From assembly GCA_036852015.1 (NCBI GenBank), contig JAANDG010000174.1:1-64000 (forward strand): DNA of 64,000 nucleotides. The letters are read 5' to 3'. Positions within the stretch are counted from its first letter, which is position 1, and each line of letters opens with the position of its first letter. Below, piece after piece: positions 11,444 through 22,195 of the stretch. Made by a program: the position numbers and the translations under genes. The stretch is from Pelodera strongyloides. Its lineage: Eukaryota; Nematoda; Chromadorea; Rhabditida; Rhabditidae. The notes beneath the pieces were generated by a model. That model was given only the letters and a program-made list of their open reading frames with translations, was not told where the DNA came from and did not search any database.

Positions 11444-12930
11444 GCAATTGCGGATTCGACAAAATGGAAAATATTTGATGTCCGAGTACCGTAGTCGAAG
11501 GTTACGGTATATGTGTGCTTGCGACACTATTTGTAGCACGCAATTTTATTTTTCGCGATCGCTTCCGCAGTTTGAAAGTTTTTGATCTTATTATAATTGT
11601 TTCATTTGCTATTAATCTTAATTTTGCTGCTATTTGAGCCAGGGGAGAACCTCATACATATAAAGAAGATTTGTGGGCACAGTTCGCGTTTTATTCGTTG
11701 CATTTTACTCCATTTTGAAAGGTGTGCTTGTTACGCCAGTAACTCTCTAAGTTTTCAGGCGGGTTAGAGCATTGTCATCGCGATAACTCGTCAAAAAACT
11801 CTCATGATAGTTCGCATGAATCCATGAGACGTCTCATGAGAGGTGGGCGGGGCTTGTGGTGATTACATCATTTGTTTTTATTTACATCATTTGTTTTCTT
11901 TACGAAAGAGGATTTCATTCTGTCTCCTTTTCAAGTGACTGTCCGGTCTTTTATGAGAGCAAAGAGCGCACATATAAGCTAACGCCCGCAGAGTGCGCCG
12001 CAGAGAGTGAGTATCCTATATAAGCAGCCGCAAAAAAAAGCGGCAGACCCACCACTCCGGAGACCCTCAGTGTGGTCAAAAGTATCAGAATTCAGGCGCT
12101 TAATACAACTTCATGTGGCAGATCGTGGATGTGTGCGCCACACGTACTTTGATGCCAACTTGGATAATTTCTTGAGAGTTGGATGGTGACCAAAAATAAG
12201 CGGAAATCTTGATTTTTTGTATGAGGATAATTTGTGCATCATTCGAAAGAGAATTTCGCGCTTGTAAACGTGACGTGTCTCGCTTACTTCAATTGTTTCA
12301 TTTTTGCAGCGAAAAAGCCCCTTGAATACACTGAATCAGAAAATTTGCGCAATGAAATGATCTTCGTAGAGGAAAGTAACGAGTGAGCTTATTGGCGTGT
12401 ATTAGGATGGAAATATTACAGCAGGCTTCATAATCGCAGATCAGTTTCTTGCCATGTGTATATATGACCTTTCTTTTTACATACTTGTCTGTTAAATGTG
12501 CTCCGTCGAAATTTTTTACTTACGTCCAAAATGGCAGTCGAAACCTCTTTTACAAAGCTTTACTGCCTTATTACATTCAATGTGTTAACTTACGCCAAAT
12601 AACTTAAGTAAACTGTGCTTCACGCTTTCTCAACAAAGCATTGTCTGACTCTACAAATTTACAAAGTCTCGAGACGTATCGCGAACTTTCTAAGCATGTG
12701 AGATAGTTGTAGTCTCATGAACCCGCGCGCCGGCTTTCGCGATACCTGCGACCTCTCATCATCACCACAGGCCACGCCCCCATGAGAGCGAGGCACCTCG
12801 CGCTCATGAAGGAAAAAAGGCTATCGAGAGCTGCGAATTATCATGAAAAAACTCTCGATAGCAAAAACTATCGTGTAAGCAATGCTCTAGGCGGGTATGG
12901 CCCTGCGGTGTGTTTTACCGAACGAATTCC
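11444..12930 (+). pseudogene. Duplicated NDUFS8 promoter and first codons, split by a transposon
   Basis: Positions 11444-11764 nearly match 19911-20234, the region upstream of the functional NDUFS8 start. After an inserted element, 12890-12924 continues with the same acceptor-flanking GGCGGGT, the ATG (12897) and about nine codons (MALRCVLP). The similarity then stops. It is therefore a partial segmental duplication carrying promoter, 5' leader and start, with no downstream exons. A few substitutions separate the copies. It may still be transcribed, but cannot encode NDUFS8. Confidence 0.85.
11765..12889. mobile_element. Non-autonomous DNA transposon in the NDUFS8 copy
   Basis: Perfect 10-base inverted ends TAGAGCATTG and CAATGCTCTA are flanked on both sides by GGCGGGT. 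That is a 7-base target duplication; the intact NDUFS8 start region contains GGCGGGT once at the same point. Subterminal parts near both ends contain inverted CTCATGA and ATCGCGA-type blocks. The ends fit the general YARNG pattern of hAT elements, although hAT usually makes 8-base duplications. No transposase frame is visible. Confidence 0.8.
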
Positions 12931-12964
12931 GGCTATTTCCAACGATTTCCGGCTTACTTGTTAA

Positions 12965-13461
12965 CAAGTTTGTGGTACATGGATCATCAATAAAAGCAAT
13001 TTCAGGAGTTTCCTTATTTGTGCGATGGTAGGAATAGAAACGTTTAAAAAATCATCATCTTGTTCTCCGACTGGAAAAATCGGCCGAAGGCCGATTCCTC
13101 CAGTCGGAGAAGAGCCCGTAGGGCTCTTCGAACGGCTGGTAGTGAATAACGTCATAATCAGCGGAATGAAAATCGCAAGTAAACGTGTCAGGAAAAGAAT
13201 TAATTTCACATTGAACGGAGAAAAGAATAGAACAATGGTCGCTTCACACAAATTACCGGGAAAAGACGGGCCAGGTTTGACGGGAATATTGAAGGCACCA
13301 ATAACTAATAATGGGATGTTCTGTAACGTAGGGAAATTCACTAAATGACTCTTCAGTATCATTGGCCGAAATGGGTGGGGGCCGAAATATACGGAGAAAC
13401 ACGAATTAAATGAAACCGATGATTTCGCATGATCATCTTTAATCGTTGTAAATTGTAACAT
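12965..13461 (-). other. Unassigned block, open reading frames on both strands
   Basis: The minus strand is open for 166 codons (13461-12961). One plus-strand frame is open from 12965 to about 13460 apart from two codons, both TGA. The segment contains two near-perfect hairpins at about 13063-13115: one with arms CTCCGACTGG and CCAGTCGGAG, and one with AAGAGCCC and GGGCTCTT. I do not recognise either protein. The plus frame is hydrophilic (ASHKLPGKDGPGLTGILKAP); the minus frame has hydrophobic runs. It could be an inserted mobile or organellar fragment, or an antisense shadow of one. Confidence 0.35.
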
Positions 13462-13480
13462 CCATGTTTTCTCGCTCTCT

Positions 13481-13488
<8 letters not shown>

Positions 13489-13528
<40 letters not shown>
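13489..13528 (+). repeat. CT dinucleotide repeat
   Basis: An uninterrupted CT tract of about 20 units, preceded by a CTCTCCCTCC-type pyrimidine lead-in, at the edge of the unassigned block. Confidence 0.9.
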
Positions 13529-13534
<6 letters not shown>

Positions 13535-13793
13535 TAATATGTGATTCCGACGTAATTGTGTTTATCTTCACCTAGTCATTAGTATGTAAGGGCTACAGTC
13601 GTTTCCGTGTTTTGGTTTGTCAGTTTCGTATGCCCTTTTCAAGTCGTCCAAAAGTCTTGAAAAGGGCTTTTGGTTTGGATATGTGGTGGACAAGTGTATA
13701 AATAAAAACAGTGTGCAGTTATTTGCGTACGTTGCACGGTACTAGAGTATCCATCGTATGTTTTAAAACATATCGCTGTTATTCCGCTTTGTA

Positions 13794-14771
13794 CAGGTGC
13801 GTCTCATAAGTTTAGACCCACCCCGAATTTGGCTCTAACATTCTTAGTTGTCGTTTTTGGTAAAAATAAATCGTCCTAGCAAATCGAGCATGGCGAAAAA
13901 CTCTATAATAATGAAATTTAGAAAAAAAATATGATTTTGTAAATATTGTACGGTATTAAAACCGAAAAACGGCTGCCTCATAAGTTTAAACCCACGTATA
14001 AAAAAAAATCAACATTTTGATGTAAAGAAACAGTATCCATACACTACTAATTAGTTAATGACCTGAGACCCTTTTTAATCATTGCCAGGTTCAAAATTCT
14101 GTTTGGCCATGATTCATGGGGCCCAATTTTCACGCTAAATCATGATTTTTGAAAAAGTTTGCTCATCTCCGCAAGCCATAAGACACAACATTGTAAGAAG
14201 TCATTAACAAGGACTTATAGGACTTTTTATGGCGAAAATTGTCTTTGTTGGTTTACTGTGAAGCAAGTTAGACCTGAAGTACAGCCACATGTGCTGATTT
14301 TCGTCTCCAGATTGCGTTTATGCGTTGTAAACTGCGAAAATTCGCAGTTTCTAATGATCATACCTTCCTTCACAGTAAACCTACAAAGAAAAGACAACTT
14401 TTTTACAGAAATGTTCGTCATAAAAAGTTGTATAAGACCCTGTTAATGGCTTTTTACAATGTTTGGCAGAATTTTGCTTCTGGTAGTGATTAATACGGGT
14501 CTCTCAGGCCATTAACTAATTAGTAATGCATGGATACTCTTTCTTTATATCAAAATATTGATTTGTTTATACGTGGCTTTAAACTTATGAGGCAACCGTT
14601 TTCGGTTTTAATACCGCAAAAATATTAACAAAATCGTATTTTTTTTTCAAAATGTCATTATTGAAGGGTTCGCCATGCTCGATTTGCTAGGACGATTTAT
14701 TTTTACCAAAAACGACAACTAAGTATGTTAGAACCAAATTCGGGGTGGGTCTAAACTTATGAGACGCACTG
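13794..14771. mobile_element. Palindromic Tc1/mariner-type MITE
   Basis: Long inverted repeats begin CAGGTGCGTCTCATAAGTTT on the left; the right end is the reverse complement closing GAGACGCACTG. TA dinucleotides flank both ends (13792-13793 and 14772-14773), as expected for Tc1/mariner insertion. Pairing continues through CCCACCCCGAATTTGG, the CAAATCGAGCATGGCG block and inward to the TAATTAGTTAATG block, so most of the 978 bases can fold into one hairpin. There is no transposase. The right end lies about 150 bases upstream of the start codon of the RRM gene. Confidence 0.85.
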
Positions 14772-14919
14772 TATATCTATTTTTTACTTATCTTTTAGGC
14801 TATTTTGTACGTACTGCTATTCTTCATGTCGACCTTAATGCGTGCACTTGATAAAGAAGTCTGCACCCTTCTTAACCAAGTACTCGTTTAGTGGTGCTTT
14901 CAACAACAAGTGGAACGCC

Positions 14920-17900
14920 ATGGATTCAGACAACGAAGACGTTGATGTGAGTGTTGAGTGTAAATTCTACGCTTTGAAGTTGTAATGTCGTGTCTGTGAT
15001 CGGCTGGTTACTCTAGAAGCAAAATGTGTGTTTTTTTTTACGTTTTCCCGCATGTTTTCTCTTTCCTCTATATTATGGGGTTTGCAAGTATGCCCGATTT
15101 TCCTTGCAAGTATCGAAAAAATTTACCGTAACGAGAATATCTACAGGCAGTTTTTACGACCGATCGCCACGGGACCATATGTTCAACAAAAAATGTCTTT
15201 GATGGCGGATTTTCTATAGTGCGGATGTGTCAAAGTTACGGTAAATGTGTGTAAAAAGCACACGATTTTGCGAATTGATACTTGCAAGGAAAACTCGCGG
15301 TTTTTGGCATACTTGCAAACCCCCATTACCGATATTCGGGCTATTTACCTTCGAACTATGTTTTAGAACAGACGTTCGATAATAAAAGAAGAGAACCGAC
15401 GTATAAAAAGGTGGCGCGACAATACCCTTATTGTGGCAGGACTCGACATGCTGACCGAGGAGCAACTAAATAGGTTTCTGCCGGTCGTCTCTGTGAGGAG
15501 GTTGGGAACGCGAACCCTTATTCTCTTTGCGGTGAGTAGATTATTTCACGTATTATAAACACTCCGTTTATAAGGTAAGATTTTAGAAGAAGTTTAGGAA
15601 CACCTTTCGCAAGCGAGATAAGGTTTTTCCTATCATTGCCATAGGCTGCCAGAACTATGCTTTCAATCTTCGTTTAGTGTAGTGGATAGGGCTTCTGACT
15701 GCTAAAAGGAAGGTCATGGGTTCGAATCCACACTGTGGACATTATTTTTGCATTTATAGCTGTGATAGTTTTTTTACATTTTATAAATTATGGATGTAAA
15801 TAGTAATTGTTTCGCGTCTGTTCTACTTTACTAGTGTCCATAACACCTTTATGCACTATTTAAGTTAAAAAAAAACGTGATTTCATTTTTCCATTTTTTT
15901 TTCATGAAATCACTGATGCGCCCATAGGGGAAAATGTCAGTCGAAAATTAAATGATGGAAACAACAATAAAAATGACTGTGAAGCATAACTTCATAGTTT
16001 TATATTGAAAATTATGTATATTTTTATTATAGATGACTGATTGATGTTTCCGATTATATGTTTCTCATAAGCATCAACTTGGAGTTCATGAGAGAAGCGA
16101 TGTGTGTGACCCAGCAGAATCTCCGTAGACTTCTGTAGAACTATACAACTATGAAGTTATGCTTCAGATTCATCTTTATTGTTGTTTCCATCGTTTAATT
16201 TTCGATTGACATTTTCCCCCATCAGTGATTACATGAAAAAATTGGAAAAATGAAATCACGTTTTTTCAACTTGAATAGTGCATAAAGGTGTTATGGACAC
16301 AAGTAGAACAGACGCGAAGCAATTACTATTTACATCCATAATTTAAGTTTTAAAATGTACAAACTATCACAGCAATAAATGCAAAAAAAAATGTCCACAG
16401 TGTTGATTCGAACCCGTGACCTTCCTTTTAGCAGTCAGAAGCCCTATCCACTACACTAAACGACGATTGAAAGCATAGTTCTGACAGCCTGTGACAATGA
16501 TAGAAAAAACCTTATCTCGCTTGCGAAAGGTGTTCCTGAAAGAAACTTCTTACTAAAATCTTACCTTATATACTTATCGTGTGGCATCGGCTGATTTTTC
16601 ATAAGTTACCTATTGGCCCACTTTTGACCTTGTCAGTTGGGATTTGATGCATTTATCTATCATTACCTTACCTTATCATTAACCGTCGGGTTTCAGGATG
16701 AAATTGCTTGTTCGGCGGCTAAGACTGCAATTTCACATATTTCTTTTCTGGGAAAAGAACTGATCGCTGTGGATTCAGGCACGATTTTCCTACAAGGTAT
16801 GCTAAAGCGAATATGTAGGGGCTCAAAATGCGCAAAACGAAACGCGAAACTAGAGTTTCCATATCAGACATGAATTTAAATAGGCGACTGAATATATAAC
16901 TTCGTATATTCTTTGCATGCAAATATTTAGTTGTTCTATGCTATTTGCCGATATCTGCGTACATAAGTTGAAAATTGCGGGTGTGCGGGTGGCGATGGGC
17001 AAGTAACGCGTTTACTATGGAAATCCGGAACGTTGAAATTCATTTTCTTTTAACTGGGGAACTTTAAGCAACTTTTATTATTGTTTCCGTAATGGGCCTT
17101 GTTTGAACATGCGGCTTCCAGCTCATGGGATTCCTTTCAGATCCAACTCCTCTGTGCATGTTTTCTCTGGAAGTCTTGTGCTGTCCAAGCACGACCACGA
17201 GTGGAGCGATACGCAATGCCTTCCCCAAGGCCTATCGCTCCCACATTCATTATCGTCCCGATGGCATGTTCGTTCATTTACATCGTAGTTAAAAAAATCT
17301 TTCCTCTCCAGCATGCGATGCTTCAAGTGTGCGTCTTTTTCCTTTCGTTGTCTCGCTCCTTTTCTTTGCTTACTAATCCTCCTGAATTCAAGCGGTCCTG
17401 TGCACATAGATTTAGCTTGGCTCTGTGCGCCGACGCGAATCCCAAGTTGAGGGGATTTTTGAGAGGAGTTTGAAATTGTTTTTTCTTCTTAACTAAAAGT
17501 ATTAATTTTTATTTTCACTTTCGTTACGGCCAGAACTTAAGCTTTTTTGAACCCAACATGCAAAACAGGCTTGACATTCCCTTTAATTTACTCGTTTCAG
17601 TGTATCGTGCACGGTAGAATTCGCGCTCGCCACCGAAGTCGCTGACTCCTTCCACCAAGGTCGTAACAAAGATCTCGACGGACAACGTGTGCTTGTTCTG
17701 TACGGCAGGATGAATGATTGTGATACGGCACGGCAGAAACAGCAAGCAGAGTGGAACTTCGTAGTAAGTTAAAAATGTCTTTCTTTTTGTTTAGATGGTT
17801 TGATTTTTCTTTTAGATAGCTTCCGATTTTTGAACCGTATTTCATTTATTGCGTATGTACACATTGTGTGCAAATGAGCATTATTAATATCAAAAACTAG

Positions 17901-18050
17901 CTCACTTAGTATAAGTACATATAAGTCCGGATATTTAAGGTTACTCTCAAAAACCCATCGCTTCAAATTGTTATCTGTCAGTTACGTGAGTTTGGTCTCT
18001 TATTGTAGGAAGGACTGAAGGAAGCGGAAACTTTCGCACGCACGCTATGA
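14920..18050 (+). CDS. Small protein with two RRM-like domains
   Basis: Exons: 14920-14946 (ATG), 15367-15531, 16697-16796, 17141-17267, 17601-17763 and 18009-18050 (TGA). They are all in phase and give 207 residues. A short acidic start (MDSDNEDVD) and a basic linker precede a first RRM-like fold at about 26-95, containing NTLIVAGLDMLTEEQL, RTLILFADEIACSAAKT and FLGKELIA. A second RRM at about 104-180 contains TTTSGAIRNAFPKAYRS, CTVEFALATEVADSF and LDGQRVLVLYG. RRMs bind RNA or proteins; the first domain lacks a clear aromatic RNP1, while the second has the VEFA version. The second domain fixes the choice of donor at 17267, because other choices break the frame. I do not recognise an orthologue. 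Intron 2 contains a 1-kb foldback element, and a palindromic MITE ends just upstream of the start codon. Confidence 0.75.
15671..15741 (+). other. tRNA-like sequence in left foldback arm
   Basis: The segment carries a tRNA A-box-like TAGTGTAGTGGATAGGG, an anticodon-loop-like GACTGCTAA (as in serine tRNA with anticodon GCT) and the B-box GGGTTCGAATCC. The T-stem and acceptor stem do not pair well and the long serine variable arm is missing, so I call it tRNA-derived rather than a working tRNA. Confidence 0.55.
16392..16465 (-). other. tRNA-like sequence in right foldback arm
   Basis: Inverted counterpart of the left-arm segment. On the minus strand it reads TTTAGTGTAGTGGATAGGG, then GACTGCTAA, then CACGGGTTCGAATC. 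The B-box is kept; the stems are imperfect. The two copies have drifted at a few positions. Confidence 0.55.
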
Positions 18051-18633
18051 ACTATAATGTTCGGAGAAAAACTCGCGTCCATCGGGTGCTTTAAATTTTC
18101 GCATTTAATTAATTCATTTTAAGTTTTATTTCAAGCTAACTGTATTTCTTTTTTTCCTAATTTGAACTATATCCATAAAGAGCAACACTTTTCCTGTCAG
18201 TTCTCATCGTGTGGGTGCTATTACCGGTTTTTTAAAAGGGTTGTCTGATTTGAGTTTATCAGTATTCACCTAATGTCTGCTGTGTTTATGCCGTGGTCAC
18301 ATTTTCTTTGCTTACGACTATAATTTCGTCAAATCAAATGTAAGTCAAATCAAATCACTTTCGGCTGTGTATATTTGTAGGAGTAGAGTAGAATGTGGAA
18401 AGATGTTACTCTTTAAGATGTTTTGATTCATTTAGAATTGTTGTTAAGATAACTTAACTCAATGTTTCACGTATTTACAAGTTGTATGTTTCACTATTTT
18501 TATATCCTACAATGCGCATTTCACGTTTCCCTAGTTCTATTAATTAGAGTTAGTTACTGGTTATGTTCCGTGAATGTTAATGTTAGCCTTTGATCATATG
18601 ATCTCATACTGTGATGCCGGTTACCATGCACAG

Positions 18634-18760
18634 TATAATAATAATAATAATATTTATTACGCACACAAAAATGTACACGCACAGTTTGTCGATAAAATAC
18701 ACAAAGACATACAAAGCGAAAAAAAGGCGCGCAAATCGCAATTGCGCGGGAAGAGATGAG
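18634..18760 (-). mobile_element. Non-LTR retrotransposon 3' end, second copy
   Basis: A TAA-rich tail followed by TTTATTACGCACACA and CGCACAGTTTGTCGATAAA matches the 3' end of the truncated element at 8538-9330, in the same orientation. Only the untranslated tail region remains. It lies between the RRM gene and NDUFS8. The rest of 18051-19910 shows nothing I can assign. Confidence 0.6.
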
Positions 18761-19910
18761 GAGGGAGAAAATACTGATATCGACTGGTGATCGGTGTGGC
18801 GGTTAGGACCTTACTCGTATAATCCTCCTTTTGTCTCTCTCGTTATTTTTGAGCCATTTTGAACCGAATCTAATTATGTTTTAAATCCTTTTGTAAATTA
18901 CTTATATGCATGAATTTCTCAGAGTTTGTTTATTGTAGTAAAGATATTTATTTATACGGTGTCTTGTCTGAACGGTATACGGTGTCGGTGTCTGAACTGC
19001 GTGCTGCCGCGTAACTAATGATTATTGGAAGGCTGTAGCTAGTTTGGAATCTACAACACAGCACTCATAACTCATAACTGTCCACACCTGCCCAGCGATC
19101 CTAATGCGGAAATGTGCGCGGCGAAAGCATGCGACATACTTATGGAGGGCTGCGGTAGCCAATGTGGAACACTAGTTCGCGGTAGGTGCGCCATGAGTGC
19201 GCGGCATGTGCTCTATCTCTGTGCCTAAGGGATAGTTGAACTCATGAACTCACACTGCATGCCGTCCGTACGGAGATGTTCGGTAGTGTATGTTCGTGGA
19301 GGAGTCGCATCAATGTGAGACATTCCTCTATTTCACTTGAACTGACTGTTGATAATCTAAAAGATGGGGAGAATAATTAAGTTATTAATCAAGGATGCAG
19401 CAAGTAATTCTCTAATCTAACCAGATTCGACCATAGAGGAAAGAACTGCTTTGGTAAAAATGAAAAAAAAAGAAACTTACATAATTGTCTGAGACCGTGA
19501 ATCGAGAAAATTTGAGTTGAAAAGTGTGCGAAAGAATAGGGAGCATTGCTCCAGAGAGTCGCGATTTAGACTGAATAGAAATGTGTTTTACTCCGAGTGG
19601 AAAGTTATTCACGCGTGTGCGAGCAGAATGCACGCCGTGACTACGCCGTTTGCAGTGTGCAAGGTATTTGACCTGCCTTCGGAGGACTTAGCAGTGTGAG
19701 AGGTCGTCACATGTACATACAACGATACAACTGCTACTATGGCTAACATTGAGATCATAACATGTTGGAAAATGATGTGAAAGTCTGTCTCCGTAGAGTC
19801 CGGTCCATGTTTCCTTCTTGTAGATTTAAGAGAATTCTTCGTCAGTTTTCTCCGGTGATCTTGATACACCGCAAAGTGGATAGTTACTCGCGTGTTGTGC
19901 GCTCCTGTGC

Positions 19911-20234
19911 GCAATTGCGGATTCGACAAAATGGAAAATATTTGATGTCCGAGCACCGTAGTCGAAGGTTACGGTATATGTGCGTTTGCGACGCTATTTG
20001 TAGCACGCAATTTTATTTTTCGCGATCGCTTCCGCAGTTTGAAAGTTTTTGATCTTATTATAATTGTTTCATTTGCTATTAATCTTAATTTTGCTGCTGG
20101 TTGAGCCAGGGGAAGAACCTCATACATATAGAGAAGATTTGTGGGCACAGATCGCGTTTTATTCGTTGCATTTTACTCCATTTTGAAAGGTGTGCAATTG
20201 TTACGCCAACAACTCTCTAAGTTTTCAGGCGGGT
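19911..20234 (+). promoter_or_regulatory. NDUFS8 upstream region with leader splice acceptor
   Basis: This stretch is nearly identical to 11444-11764, which suggests it holds a defined promoter-plus-leader unit. Just before the start codon, TAAGTTTTCAG at about 20218-20228 is a good splice acceptor, so the leader is either joined from an upstream non-coding exon or receives a trans-spliced leader. No clear TATA box can be singled out. Confidence 0.45.
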
Positions 20235-21849
<1,615 letters not shown>

Positions 21850-22018
21850 ATTGTGATATAATCATCCCCAGAATAGATAATTGTAAATAAGGAGCAGCGA
21901 GTTGTTTATGTTTTACCAAACAGCTAAGCTTGCGACTGTTTTCTCTTACTTTATGTATAAGTAGTTGTTTCGATTTGATCGTCGGATATCCTCGTTGTAA
22001 TATTTTAGTGCGATCGTG

Positions 22019-22024
22019 AATAAA
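22019..22024 (+). terminator. Polyadenylation signal of NDUFS8
   Basis: AATAAA lies 170 bases after the NDUFS8 stop codon and 172 bases before the ADAR start codon. Confidence 0.75.
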
Positions 22025-22195
22025 GTTTTAGCCGAGCGAGTGTGGGATTTGTTTCTGAATGCTAAATATGTTCGCGAACATATATATTATTTAACTAATT
22101 TATCTCGTATATATATCAAGTTTTGTTTGTGCGCAATTGTCGTTTTAGTGGCTACGCAATGCTGAAAGTAAATGTTTGCACTTCAGAATCTTCAG

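Larger units (their letters stand above)
15569..16570. mobile_element. 1-kb foldback element with long arms
   Basis: Left end TATAAGGTAAGATTTTAG; right end CTAAAATCTTACCTTATA. The arms of about 420 bases (15569-15997 and 16146-16570) are inverted copies with minor differences, around a loop of about 150 bases. Each arm carries a tRNA-like segment. No transposase frame is visible. It lies in intron 2 of the RRM gene, so the pre-mRNA would contain a long double-stranded hairpin. Confidence 0.85.

Noticed and set aside
15671..15741. A functional serine tRNA gene.
   Set aside because: The T-stem and acceptor stem mismatch, the long variable arm is absent, and it is duplicated inverted within a foldback element.
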